Shown here piece by piece: positions 44,426 to 54,090 of a stretch of 64,000 nt of DNA (the first letter of the stretch is position 1; each line of letters opens with the position of its first letter). Source of the stretch: Sphingobacteriales bacterium (GTDB taxonomy: Bacteria; Bacteroidota; Bacteroidia; Chitinophagales; JADIYW01); contig JADKIQ010000009.1 in the NCBI GenBank assembly GCA_016721245.1, forward strand, positions 124,001 to 188,000. Reading direction: 5' to 3'. Both the position numbers and the translations under genes were made by a program. Below the pieces are notes generated by a model. It was not told where the DNA came from. It saw nothing but the letters and a program-made list of their open reading frames with translations, and did no database searches.

Positions 44426-46843
44426 TTATTTCTTCTTGCAGCAATCTATTTTCATTTCTTCATTTGTACAGTGTTTTTTATCTGCACAACAAGGTTTGTC
44501 GCAAGAGGAAGGATCACATTTGCCCGGTGTTTCGCATTTTGCTTTTTCACAAGCGGCAACATCACAAGCGGCACCTTTTGTAACGATGCATTTTTTTTCT
44601 ACAATCGTGTGTCCTAATGAATCTGTATAAGTTGTATCTACTAAGTAAGTGCAGTTTTCCATTTTTGCAGCACATTCTTCTTTATTCATACCTTCACAAC
44701 CAGCTGTAACAACAGCTCCGCCGTTTCCTGCATTCATATCAAATCCTTTACCTGCAATGTATGGTGCAATTACTAATGAAACAATTGACATCAATTTAAT
44801 TAAGATATTCATGGATGGACCAGAAGTATCTTTGAACGGATCACCTACTGTATCACCTGTAACAGCAGCTTTGTGCGGTTCAGATTTTTTGTAGAAAGTT
44901 TCACCGTTAATCAACACACCTTTCTCAAAAGATTTTTTAGCATTGTCCCATGCACCACCCGCGTTAGATTGGAACATACCCATCAACACACCAGAAACAG
45001 TAACACCAGCTAATAAACCGCCTAATACTTCAGGTCCGAAAATGAAACCTACAACGATTGGTGTAATTAAAGCAATTAAACCAGGCGCTATCATTTCGCG
45101 AATAGATGCTTGAGTCGAAATTGCTACGCATTTTTCGTATTCAGGTTTTGCTTTGTATTCCATAATTCCAGGAATTTCGCGGAACTGACGACGAACTTCT
45201 TCTACCATTGCCATCGCTGCACGACCTACCGCAGAAATTGCTAAGGCTGAAAAAATGAATGGAATCATTCCACCCACAAATAAACCGGCTAACACGTCTG
45301 CTTTATAAATATCAATATGTTGATTGTCTGGCATTGCAATACCCACAAACGCAGCAAATAATGCTAACGATGTTAAGGCAGCAGAAGCAATCGCAAATCC
45401 TTTTCCTGTTGCTGCTGTCGTGTTACCAACTGCATCTAAAATATCTGTACGACCACGAACCTCTTCTGGTAACTGGCTCATTTCTGCAATACCACCTGCA
45501 TTATCTGCAATCGGACCAAAAGCATCGATAGCTAATTGCATAGCTGTTGTTGCCATCATACCTGCCGCTGCAATAGCCACACCATATAAACCAGCTGCAT
45601 AATAAGAACCGAAAATACCACCAGCTAATACTAAAATTGGCAATACCGTACTTTCCATACCAACCGCTAAACCGCCAATAATGTTAGTTGCATGACCAGT
45701 TGAAGATTGACGTACGATAGACATTACCGGACGTTTTCCCATAGCGGTATAATATTCAGTAATAATAGACATTAAAGTTCCTACCACTAAACCTACCATG
45801 ATAGCACCAAAAACACCTGTTGATGTAAATGCATGACCACGTAATGATAAAGTTTCAGGTAAAATGTATTTCACCAACGGATAAGAAACGATTGCCGTTA
45901 AAACGATTGAAGACCAGTTACCTAAGTTCAATGCATTTTGTACATTTCCTTTATCGTCTTTTACAGAAACAAAGAAAGTACCAATCCAAGAAAATACGAT
46001 ACCTAAACCAGCAATGACCATTGGTAATAAAATTGGACCTAAGCCACCAAAATTATCTACAGAAGTAGTTTCTTGACCTAATACCATAGTTGCTAAAACC
46101 GTTGCTACATAAGAACCGAATAAATCGGCACCCATACCGGCTACGTCACCTACGTTATCACCTACGTTATCCGCAATAGTTGCCGGATTACGAACATCAT
46201 CCTCAGGAATACCAGCTTCCACTTTGCCTACTAAGTCAGCACCAACGTCAGCAGCTTTGGTATAAATACCGCCACCCACACGGGCAAACAAAGCGATGGA
46301 TTCAGCTCCTAATGAAAAGCCAGTTAATACCTCAATTGCTCTTTTTAAGTTTTCAGGACTAGCTGCACCATCAAACAATGTATATAATACGATGAATAAA
46401 CCACCTAAACCAAATACAGCTAAACCTGCAACGCCTAAACCCATTACAGAACCACCGGTGAATGATACTTTTAATGCTTGTTTTAAACTGGTACGAGCTG
46501 CCTGTGTAGTACGAACGTTCGCCAAGGTGGCTACTTTCATACCAACATATCCTGCAAATGCCGAGAAAACAGCACCTATAATAAATGCAATGGCAATTAC
46601 CGGACTGGAATCTGCGTGTGCGTTTCCTAAGATAGCTAAGAGGATAGCAGCAATGATACCGAAATACGTTAATATTTTCCATTCTGCTTTCAGGAATGCG
46701 ATAGCACCATCTGCGATGTAACCGGCTAATTCCTGCATCTTTGCATCACCAGCATCTTGTTTTTTTACCCAAACGAATTTAAACGCTGTGATAATCAACC
46801 CAAAAATTCCTAATAAAGGAACTACGTAAAATAATTTATCCAT
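44426..46843 (-). CDS. hppA: Membrane-bound ion-translocating pyrophosphatase with a Cys-rich tail
   Basis: An 805-residue integral membrane enzyme that couples PPi hydrolysis to H+ or Na+ pumping. The signature GGIYTKAADVGADLVGKVE (191-209) and DNVGDNVGDVAGMGADLFG (225-243) bind Mg-PPi; KKSEPHKAAVTGDTVGDPFK (652-671) is the C-terminal catalytic block. Ala477 in GNTTAATGKG, where K+-independent enzymes have Lys, predicts K+ dependence. After the last helix, residues about 702-805 form an extra hydrophilic tail with 14 cysteines and many lysines, absent from typical members of about 670-770 residues. By family topology it should face the periplasm. Confidence 0.95.
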   Translation of the reverse strand: MDKLFYVVPLLGIFGLIITAFKFVWVKKQDAGDAKMQELAGYIADGAIAFLKAEWKILTYFGIIAAILLAILGNAHADSSPVIAIAFIIGAVFSAFAGYVGMKVATLANVRTTQAARTSLKQALKVSFTGGSVMGLGVAGLAVFGLGGLFIVLYTLFDGAASPENLKRAIEVLTGFSLGAESIALFARVGGGIYTKAADVGADLVGKVEAGIPEDDVRNPATIADNVGDNVGDVAGMGADLFGSYVATVLATMVLGQETTSVDNFGGLGPILLPMVIAGLGIVFSWIGTFFVSVKDDKGNVQNALNLGNWSSIVLTAIVSYPLVKYILPETLSLRGHAFTSTGVFGAIMVGLVVGTLMSIITEYYTAMGKRPVMSIVRQSSTGHATNIIGGLAVGMESTVLPILVLAGGIFGSYYAAGLYGVAIAAAGMMATTAMQLAIDAFGPIADNAGGIAEMSQLPEEVRGRTDILDAVGNTTAATGKGFAIASAALTSLALFAAFVGIAMPDNQHIDIYKADVLAGLFVGGMIPFIFSALAISAVGRAAMAMVEEVRRQFREIPGIMEYKAKPEYEKCVAISTQASIREMIAPGLIALITPIVVGFIFGPEVLGGLLAGVTVSGVLMGMFQSNAGGAWDNAKKSFEKGVLINGETFYKKSEPHKAAVTGDTVGDPFKDTSGPSMNILIKLMSIVSLVIAPYIAGKGFDMNAGNGGAVVTAGCEGMNKEECAAKMENCTYLVDTTYTDSLGHTIVEKKCIVTKGAACDVAACEKAKCETPGKCDPSSCDKPCCADKKHCTNEEMKIDCCKKK

Positions 46844-46869
46844 ATAATAATTTGATTTTTAAAGCGGTG

Positions 46870-46877
46870 CAAAAGTA
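46870..46877 (-). promoter_or_regulatory. Bacteroidota -7 element before hppA
   Basis: TACTTTTG on the minus strand fits TAnnTTTG, 26 bp before the ATG. Confidence 0.5.
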
Positions 46878-46923
46878 CAACAAAGTTTACAATTATTAAC
46901 AATTCGGAAAATTGTTAACATAA

Positions 46924-46970
46924 AAAACAAAAAAGGCCTGAAGAACAGTAAAATTCCTCAAGCCTTTTGT
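46924..46970 (-). terminator. Intrinsic terminator between the HMA gene and hppA
   Basis: AAAAGGCCTGAAGAA (46931-46945) pairs with TTCCTCAAGCCTTTT (46954-46968) with G-U tolerance. Read leftward it is followed by a T-rich tail. It separates the metal-binding gene from hppA. Confidence 0.7.
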
Positions 46971-47005
46971 ATTTGCTTGTTTTTCAATATTTTATATAAA
47001 AATGC

Positions 47006-47416
47006 TTATTTTTCCGGTTTGTCGCATTTCGTTTTGGCACATTTTGCCTTGTCTTTGTCTTTGCAGGAAGGGTTGCTTTGTCCTGCCATACAGCAGCCTG
47101 CAGGTTTGCCGGTAGCTGTAGTAACAGCTGCGCCGGCAGATGCAGAAACCGTATATCCGGTTTGTTCTGCCAGTGATTTGACGATTTTATCAGAAGAAGT
47201 AGTTTTTTCGTCATACACAATAACAGCGTTGCTGTTCGCCGCGCTTACAGACGTTACTTCTTTGATGCCATCGATACCACTGGCTACTGTTTTAAATTTT
47301 GTTTCACAACCACCGCAATGCATTCCTTTTACCGTAAGGTTCAGAGTGGTATTGGCAATAATTGGAGCAGCAATAAGCATACTCAGGACGATGAAAAGTG
47401 TTTTTAGAGATTTCAT
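47006..47416 (-). CDS. Exported heavy-metal-associated (HMA) domain protein
   Basis: A 136-residue protein with a signal peptide (FIVLSMLIAAPIIANT). The HMA domain has the metal site GMHCGGCETKF (CxxC, with a Gly-Gly spacer as in CGGC) and a normal betalpha-beta pattern to about residue 95. A Cys/Lys-rich tail follows (GCCMAGQ, KAKCAKTKCDKPEK). It should bind Cu, Hg or a similar soft metal in the periplasm, like MerP. It starts 20 bp after the SirB2-like gene, and hppA, whose product carries a similar tail, lies beyond a terminator. Confidence 0.82.
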   Translation of the reverse strand: MKSLKTLFIVLSMLIAAPIIANTTLNLTVKGMHCGGCETKFKTVASGIDGIKEVTSVSAANSNAVIVYDEKTTSSDKIVKSLAEQTGYTVSASAGAAVTTATGKPAGCCMAGQSNPSCKDKDKAKCAKTKCDKPEK

Positions 47417-47436
47417 ATTATAATTAATTTTATTTA

Positions 47437-47799
47437 TTAATGATAGTGCATTAAACCAATAACCATGGCCACCACAAAAAAGGCCAGAGATACAGTCACC
47501 ATTATTTTGTTTTCTTTTTTAAAACCAATAATACCTAATGGAATACCAATCAGCGCTAACGTTATTTTCGGATCGAGCCAGTGTTCGTAAGAACCTGTTT
47601 TTATCTTGAAAATTAACATCCAGAATCCTAAGACTAAAAAGCCCACGGAAAATAAAGTTTCCACCAACAGCGTTTTCTTCTTATAAGATAAAAACGCTTC
47701 TTGTTTGCCCGTAAGAAACAAAACAGATTTTATCGTGTAGGAAAGCAGGAAAAGAACTGCGAACCCTAAGTGTAAATGAAGCAACATCGTATAGTCCAT
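47437..47799 (-). CDS. SirB2-like membrane protein
   Basis: A 120-residue protein started at MDYTMLLHLH; the 37 upstream codons are unlikely because a -7 element sits within them. Four membrane helices, an opening LHLHLGFAVLFLLSYTIKS and the ending VVAMVIGLMHYH with clustered histidines fit the SirB family. Members are inner-membrane proteins of unclear role, possibly haem- or copper-related. It forms a unit with the HMA gene downstream. Confidence 0.7.
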   Translation of the reverse strand: MDYTMLLHLHLGFAVLFLLSYTIKSVLFLTGKQEAFLSYKKKTLLVETLFSVGFLVLGFWMLIFKIKTGSYEHWLDPKITLALIGIPLGIIGFKKENKIMVTVSLAFFVVAMVIGLMHYH

Positions 47800-47815
47800 A
47801 CTTATAATTTTGGTA

Positions 47816-47823
47816 CAAATATA
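47816..47823 (-). promoter_or_regulatory. Bacteroidota -7 element before the SirB2-like gene
   Basis: TATATTTG on the minus strand fits TAnnTTTG, 16 bp before the chosen ATG. Confidence 0.45.
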
Positions 47824-47937
47824 CGGGTTTCCAACTTTTAACCATAAAAAATAGAAGATATAAACTATTTGGACTATTTTTAACTCCACAAACCATACTG
47901 TGTCAGACAAATAGAGGTAGCCGTTACAACTGTAGGA

Positions 47938-49017
47938 ATGAAATATTTATTATCTAAAATTATTATAAGCCTCGTGCTTATTTTTACAGCTATCACTTTG
48001 TCTAAAGCGCAGGATCCAACCTTTGCGCAGTTTTACCAATTCAGAACGTATTTAAATCCTGCAGCTACCGGCTCGGAAAAAGGATTAAATGTTGCCATGA
48101 TTTATAAAAATCAATGGAACTATGTTCCCGGCGGTTTTAATACTTACGGTATGTCTGTGGATGTGCAGTCGGCTAGAATCTCTTCCGGAGTAGGCATTAC
48201 GGCCTACCGTGATGTGGAGGCGAAGACACTGCAGACCAATTATATTTCTGCCTCTTACGCCTATATCGCACGCATTTCAAAAAATATCAATTTACACATT
48301 GGTGTCAATGGTGCGTTTGTCAATAAATCTTTAGACAGGAGCCGTCTGATTTTTACAGACCAGTTAGACCCGGAGGTGGGTGTTGTACCGGGCGGTTCGA
48401 GTACGAATATTGTGTTGCGAAAAGTAAACATGTTTGATCTGGATGCGGGAATTCTTTTGCGGTTCAGGTATGATATTCACAAGCATCCTGTACACAATTC
48501 ACTTGGCTTTGCCGTACATCACTTAACCAGACCGGATGAATCGTTTGAAAATATTTCCACCAGAATACCGATGCGTTTTACCGTAACGTATGGTGCCATG
48601 TTTCCAGTATCGAGAGGCAAATACAAACGCAATATCGACTTTTATGTATCGCCGGTTTTTAAGTTTGATTTTATGGAAAAACTGCGTGTGTACAATACCG
48701 GTATGTTTGCCACCTTCAAGCCTGTTTATGCCGGTGTAATGTATCAGTTGAACAAGTTCAGCGACAACAGCACGCACGGGTTAATATTTGTAGGCGGGAT
48801 TGACTGGGATCTGGGACAGGATAATTTTATGACCTTAAATGTAGGGTATAGCTATCAGCTGGATTTTACGGGAGTTACTTCCAAAAGCAGAGGACAACAC
48901 GAAGTGACCATGCGAATGAATTTTAATAATGTCGCTATTTTTTCACCTAAGAAAAAGAAAGGCAAGAAAGTCGATTGCTATGATTTTCCGGGAAAGAATG
49001 CCGTTAAATTGTTTTAA
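47938..49017 (+). CDS. PorP/SprF-family outer-membrane protein
   Basis: A 359-residue protein with a signal peptide (MKYLLSKIIISLVLIFTAIT...KAQ). DPTFAQFYQFRTYLNPAATG at the mature start is the hallmark of the type IX secretion membrane protein family PorP/SprF. The rest is a predicted beta-barrel with many alternating aromatic strands, then a basic end (FSPKKKKGKKVDC). SprF-like proteins serve as partners for large proteins with type B C-terminal domains. The next gene, 11 bp away, is exactly such a protein. Confidence 0.9.
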   Translation: MKYLLSKIIISLVLIFTAITLSKAQDPTFAQFYQFRTYLNPAATGSEKGLNVAMIYKNQWNYVPGGFNTYGMSVDVQSARISSGVGITAYRDVEAKTLQTNYISASYAYIARISKNINLHIGVNGAFVNKSLDRSRLIFTDQLDPEVGVVPGGSSTNIVLRKVNMFDLDAGILLRFRYDIHKHPVHNSLGFAVHHLTRPDESFENISTRIPMRFTVTYGAMFPVSRGKYKRNIDFYVSPVFKFDFMEKLRVYNTGMFATFKPVYAGVMYQLNKFSDNSTHGLIFVGGIDWDLGQDNFMTLNVGYSYQLDFTGVTSKSRGQHEVTMRMNFNNVAIFSPKKKKGKKVDCYDFPGKNAVKLF

Positions 49018-49028
49018 CTTTAGTAGAG

Positions 49029-52000
49029 ATGAAAATAAAATTACAAATACTAATCACCCTGCTTTTTTTCATTACAACAAAAAACAGTCAGGCTGTTTGT
49101 GATTTCAGCTTGGATAAAACAACAGTATGTGCCGGTGAAGTAGTGACGGTGCAGCTTGCTCAGCCATATGCAAAATACCATAACATCATTGTATACAAAG
49201 GTGTTTTTCCTTTTGGTTCAATAGCGACCACACCGGGAGATTACAGCGTGGTTTTACCGTATGATCTTTCGAGAGATAATATTGTAAAAATTACGTTTAG
49301 GGGTAATACTACTGCTCAGCAGTACAGGATCTTATTGGCCGAGAGCAATAGTGATTTAGATCAAAATCCAACAATTCCCTGTAACGGAGGAAAGGTGATT
49401 ACTGTCAATCCTTCACCCGATCCGGAATTAAAAGAAACCAATAATTTCGTTTTTTGTAATGCCATTACAGCACAAACAGTTAACATCACCAATGTTTCAA
49501 ATACATTAGCAATCAACAGCAATTATTCTATTAATTGGGGTGATGGCAGCCCGGTTGTGAATACTGCAACGTTTAATAGTGCGTTAACGCATAATTACGC
49601 ACCGGGAAGTTATAAAATTACATACACTGTTACAGGAAGCACCCCTGCACCATGTAATACGGCTACTAAAATATATAATGTATTAATTGGGAAAGCACCT
49701 ACCATCTCTATTTCGGCATCTTCTCCAACAGTATGTATTCCTGCAAATTACGAGTTGCCGATTAATCTCGCACAAACAACCGGTGTCAACTCTACCAGCA
49801 CACTTTATAAAGTGTTTGTTAATGGTGAGCTGGATACAATTTATGATAACAGTAATTTACCGGCACTCTTAAAGTATACCTTTACCAGAGGAAGTTGTGG
49901 AAATATTTCAAAAGATTGTAATACGGATAATAAATTTTCAGTTCGCTTATTTGCTGTGAATGAATGTGACGTAACAGATATCAGTCAGTGTATAGTTGTA
50001 TTGGATAGCATTCATCCTGAAATTGCAGGACCGGATACTGTATGTTTGAATGAACCTGCTATTTACAGAAACATTGACCCGTTCAGCAGGGACGACCAGT
50101 GTAATGAACCGGCAAAAGTTTGGACAGTTACACCCAATTCCGGTTTTAATACCGGAACACCATTGGGAAGTCCTACGTTCAACAATTTGAATATCACGTT
50201 TAATACAAAAGGCACTTATTTCATTAAGCTGAAAGTAACGGGAGCCTGTAATACAAAAGATACAACCTATAAAGTTATTGTGGTAGACCGGGTAAATGCA
50301 CAGGCTGCTTTTGTGGCGCCGTCGTGTATTCCGGCCAGCGGGTTTATAGATATCCCCATCACCAATAAATCATTTGATACTGCAGATATTTTGCAATATA
50401 TATGGACGGTAACTCCTTCCGCTGGAACTTCATTTTCTGTTGGAAATGCCAATACAAAAAATGTAACCATCCGTTTTACCAAATCCGGATCGTATAATGT
50501 TAATCTGAAAGTGATAGGTGGGTGTAATGAAGATGAATGGGACAGTACATTAATAGTAAAAGGGAAACCTGCGATTGATACATTAAAAATTCCGCAGGCG
50601 TGTTTTGTTCCATTCACCATAAATCCAAAGAATTATTTTAGTTATACAAATGGAGGGGATAATAACGCAATATTCACCTGGACGCTTACAGGAGCTGTAC
50701 CCGTGTCTTCTTCGGTAGAAGACCCGGGAAATATCACATATAATAATCCCGGAACATTTCCGATTGTTTTGAAAATAAAAGCACAGTGCGGCGATTCCAC
50801 GCTCACCAATTTTATCACCTTAAATAATAACATACGACCCAACGCCGGACGGGATATTGGCGCCTGTAAATTTGATCCGCCGATAAGATTATCACCAGTA
50901 CCAACAGGTGGCATCTGGAGAGGCAGAGGCATTACAGATTCAGTTGCCGGAATATTCAGTCCTTCATCTGTACCAACCGGTACTTACGATGTAGTATATG
51001 TATTGAATCCGAATGGAACCTGTCCGACTTCAGATACGCTGAGAATTAAAGTCTCTGAAATAATCGGGTTAACGGCAGGTCCCGATCAATCGATTTGCAA
51101 AGGCAGCGGTACTTTACAGTTAATCGGCAATCCTCTTTTTCCCGGAGGAAACTGGATAGGGCAAGGTGTAGTAAATACAACTACAGGTATTTTTGATCCA
51201 ACAGGACTTATACCCGGCAATTTTCAGGTAGGATATGTTTATCAGGATTCGTCAGGAGCGTGTAAAGATACCGCATACAAAAGAATAACCGTTTTCGACA
51301 GTGTGCATGTTGCATTGCCGCCGCCAATATTATGTGTCAATCAGTCCTTTAATTTTGGTACTATTAGCGGAAATATTTCCAATGCCAACTGGAGTTTTGG
51401 AGATGGTACACCGGATGCCATTGTCATCAATCCATCACATACCTATTCACGACCTGGAAATTTTATTGTAACACTAATTGCAGAAACACCGGACAGATGC
51501 AAAGACACCATCAAGATTCCAATTACAGTAAGAGCGAATCCTCCTTTATCTTTTATCGTTACTCCGGATTCATCCTGTACGGGAAATAACATTGTTTTCT
51601 CTTTTCCGGCACGACATGATACTGCCACCAATTACATATGGGATTTTGGAATAGCCACCGTGCAAAGCAGTACGCCAGTCAGTCAGGTTTTTTCATTTCC
51701 AAAACCATTATTGAATGACTCTCTGTATTTTATTAAATTAAGAGCGGATTATTTCTGCGGTCCATCTTTCTATACAGACACGGTAAAAGTGAAAGCGTCG
51801 CCTAAAGCGGATTTTGGAATTCAGCCGATTGGTTGTTCCCCTTTCACACCTGTTTTAGCAAACACTTCATATGGTTCTCCAACAACATATTTATGGAATT
51901 TTGGAAACGGGCAAACCACTACTTTGAAAAATCCGGTGGTGCCTACATATGTAAATACCACCCGCCGGGATTCTGTGTACACCATCCGTTTAAAAGTTTC

Positions 52001-53348
52001 TAATGCCTGCGGTACAGACAGTGTGAAGAAAAATATAACGGTAAAAGCAAACGATGTCTTTGCAAAATTCATTACAAACCCTCTAATCCCGCAGGGTTGT
52101 CAGCCTTTAAAAGTAGACTTTACAAGCATATCTTCTCCTGGTGCGGAATTGATATGGTATTTTGGAGATGGAAGTTCTGCATATGCCGATCAGGTTTCAC
52201 ATGAATATGACAGTGCGGGCAACTTTAGTGTAAAATTAATAGCCATAGGTTCTTGTGGAATAGATTCTATATCTACTCCTGTAACGGTATATGAAAAACC
52301 TGTAGCCAACTTTGAAGTAACTACGCCATGTGTTGGTTCTAATGCCCAGTTTAAAAACACAACTCTACATTCTTATACCAGCTATATCTGGTATTTCGGC
52401 GATTCGGATAGCTCTATTTCAACAAGAAATAATCCAACTCACATATACGATTCGGCAGGGGTGTATTTTGTAAAATTGGTTGTAGCGAACAATCGCCCAT
52501 GTAGAGATTCTATAACACTGCCGGTAAATATTACACCAAAACCAGCAGCGGCATTTAGTGTGGCAAATCCGAAAACATGTGAACAGGAAAAGACTGTTTT
52601 TATAAACAATACCCCGAGTGCTCCCGGCTGTCTTTGGTATTTAGGCAATGGTGAAACATCAACAGATTGCGGTCTGAGTTATATATACCCAAGAGCGGGA
52701 ATTTACAACGTGACACTTGCGGTTTCCAACGGAAATTGCAGAGACAGTGTAACCAAAATTGCAGCCGTTGAAATTTATCCAAAGCCTATAGCTGATTTTA
52801 TATATGAATATACCGGCAATGGATTTAATGCGCCTGTAATTTTTACAAATACAACTGCAAACGGATTGAATTATATCTGGACGTTTGGAGACGGAGACTC
52901 ATCTTCTGTAAAAGATCCGACGCACCAGTATAACGGAGAAGGCCCCTACAGGGTAACTTTATTTGCGGAAAGCAATAACGGATGCCGTGATACTATTTCA
53001 CATCCACTGGGAGTAGATTATACAGGTCAATTGTACGTACCAAATGTTTTCTCACCGGAAGTAGGCGTCGGCGAATCTGCTATCTGGAAACCGAAAGGAC
53101 TGGCGATGAAAGAATATCAGCTGGAAATTTTTTCTACGTACGGCCAATTGTTATTTGAATCCTCGGCATTAGAAAACGGACAGCCTGTAGAGGGCTGGGA
53201 CGGCAGATACAAAGGCACACTACTACCGCAGGATATTTATGTTTGGAAGATTCGCGCCATCTTCACAGACGGCAAAGCCTGGGATGGAATGAAAGACCCT
53301 AAAACAGGTAAGAAAGCTGTGATGGGTTCGATATTGTTGTTGAGGTAA
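49029..53348 (+). CDS. Giant PKD-repeat surface protein with gliding-motility C-terminal domain
   Basis: A 1439-residue exported protein (signal MKIKLQILITLLFFITTKNSQA). It carries many PKD/Ig-like modules, visible as repeated INWGDGSP, NWSFGDGTP, YLWNFGNGQ, LIWYFGDGS, YIWYFGDSD and YIWTFGDGD strands with Cys-rich linkers. The last 90 residues (LYVPNVFSPEVGVGES, YQLEIFSTYGQLLFES, GWDGRYKGTLLPQDIYVWKI) form the type B gliding-motility/T9SS C-terminal domain. It is likely placed on the surface through type IX secretion using the PorP/SprF-like protein upstream, and probably acts in adhesion or movement. Confidence 0.92.
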   Translation: MKIKLQILITLLFFITTKNSQAVCDFSLDKTTVCAGEVVTVQLAQPYAKYHNIIVYKGVFPFGSIATTPGDYSVVLPYDLSRDNIVKITFRGNTTAQQYRILLAESNSDLDQNPTIPCNGGKVITVNPSPDPELKETNNFVFCNAITAQTVNITNVSNTLAINSNYSINWGDGSPVVNTATFNSALTHNYAPGSYKITYTVTGSTPAPCNTATKIYNVLIGKAPTISISASSPTVCIPANYELPINLAQTTGVNSTSTLYKVFVNGELDTIYDNSNLPALLKYTFTRGSCGNISKDCNTDNKFSVRLFAVNECDVTDISQCIVVLDSIHPEIAGPDTVCLNEPAIYRNIDPFSRDDQCNEPAKVWTVTPNSGFNTGTPLGSPTFNNLNITFNTKGTYFIKLKVTGACNTKDTTYKVIVVDRVNAQAAFVAPSCIPASGFIDIPITNKSFDTADILQYIWTVTPSAGTSFSVGNANTKNVTIRFTKSGSYNVNLKVIGGCNEDEWDSTLIVKGKPAIDTLKIPQACFVPFTINPKNYFSYTNGGDNNAIFTWTLTGAVPVSSSVEDPGNITYNNPGTFPIVLKIKAQCGDSTLTNFITLNNNIRPNAGRDIGACKFDPPIRLSPVPTGGIWRGRGITDSVAGIFSPSSVPTGTYDVVYVLNPNGTCPTSDTLRIKVSEIIGLTAGPDQSICKGSGTLQLIGNPLFPGGNWIGQGVVNTTTGIFDPTGLIPGNFQVGYVYQDSSGACKDTAYKRITVFDSVHVALPPPILCVNQSFNFGTISGNISNANWSFGDGTPDAIVINPSHTYSRPGNFIVTLIAETPDRCKDTIKIPITVRANPPLSFIVTPDSSCTGNNIVFSFPARHDTATNYIWDFGIATVQSSTPVSQVFSFPKPLLNDSLYFIKLRADYFCGPSFYTDTVKVKASPKADFGIQPIGCSPFTPVLANTSYGSPTTYLWNFGNGQTTTLKNPVVPTYVNTTRRDSVYTIRLKVSNACGTDSVKKNITVKANDVFAKFITNPLIPQGCQPLKVDFTSISSPGAELIWYFGDGSSAYADQVSHEYDSAGNFSVKLIAIGSCGIDSISTPVTVYEKPVANFEVTTPCVGSNAQFKNTTLHSYTSYIWYFGDSDSSISTRNNPTHIYDSAGVYFVKLVVANNRPCRDSITLPVNITPKPAAAFSVANPKTCEQEKTVFINNTPSAPGCLWYLGNGETSTDCGLSYIYPRAGIYNVTLAVSNGNCRDSVTKIAAVEIYPKPIADFIYEYTGNGFNAPVIFTNTTANGLNYIWTFGDGDSSSVKDPTHQYNGEGPYRVTLFAESNNGCRDTISHPLGVDYTGQLYVPNVFSPEVGVGESAIWKPKGLAMKEYQLEIFSTYGQLLFESSALENGQPVEGWDGRYKGTLLPQDIYVWKIRAIFTDGKAWDGMKDPKTGKKAVMGSILLLR

Positions 53349-53413
53349 GGTGTAAATAAATAATGCTTTTTATAACAATACCCAACAATTACCGGAATTT
53401 ATGGGATGATAAA

Positions 53414-53989
53414 CTATAACCTCCCATTCCACCCAACAAAAACATCATCCAATACTTTTTTAGCGCGCAATGCCGGTGGAATAATGTTTAGCGTGCTGCA
53501 GAAATTGCATATGTATTCGTTTTTAGTATTATCGGCCTGCAAAGGCGCCCCGCAGGACGCACAGCGCACCGCAATGATGTTACCCAGCGGCTCTGTCTTC
53601 ACTTTATTATGAAAGTAAAAAACCATATTTTTCAATTCAGGTTCCTGCACGGTAACAAATGAGATCTCTTGGTTGCAATTGGCGCAGTCAATCGTGGTAA
53701 GCTCAGCCTGTTTCGGAATTTCAAGGGCATGGTGACAATGAAAGCAGTTGATTGCCGGTACTAAATCGTATTGCATCTGCAGGTTCATAAATCCGCCGAG
53801 TTGTGTGCTGCCATTGTCGTATTGCTGCACTTTTTTTATGTTGGAAAACACCACGGCTTCTGTCCATGTTTTATCGGAACGAGTTCCGCATTCTTCACAC
53901 ACCGGATTTCCTTCAAATGACTGAAATGGTATCGGATGATTGCATGTAGAGCATATCACATTCAGATTGTATTGGTACCATTTGTACAT
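53414..53989 (-). CDS. Multi-zinc-ribbon hypothetical protein
   Basis: A 191-residue soluble protein with six CxxC motifs that pair into three zinc ribbons: CSTC with CEEC (about 12-37), CFHC with CANC (about 82-105), and CASC with CNFC (about 145-170). Segments between them are short beta-rich linkers. There is no membrane helix, unlike the zinc-ribbon protein at 38499. I do not recognise a named family; the spacing suggests a metal-stabilised scaffold rather than an enzyme. It converges with the giant surface-protein gene. Confidence 0.7.
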   Translation of the reverse strand: MYKWYQYNLNVICSTCNHPIPFQSFEGNPVCEECGTRSDKTWTEAVVFSNIKKVQQYDNGSTQLGGFMNLQMQYDLVPAINCFHCHHALEIPKQAELTTIDCANCNQEISFVTVQEPELKNMVFYFHNKVKTEPLGNIIAVRCASCGAPLQADNTKNEYICNFCSTLNIIPPALRAKKVLDDVFVGWNGRL

Positions 53990-54029
53990 AGTTGTGTGGT
54001 TTGTACATGCAAATTAGAAAAAACTATAC

Positions 54030-54062
54030 AAAATAAAAAACCGTTCTCAGAGAGAACGGCTT
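54030..54062 (-). terminator. Intrinsic terminator of the ahpD-like gene
   Basis: CCGTTCTC (54041-54048) pairs with GAGAACGG (54052-54059) over AGA. Leftward reading ends in T6ATTTT. It lies 31 bp after the stop of the ahpD-like gene. Confidence 0.75.
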
Positions 54063-54090
54063 TGCTTTTAGTTTCCGGACTTATGTTTAT

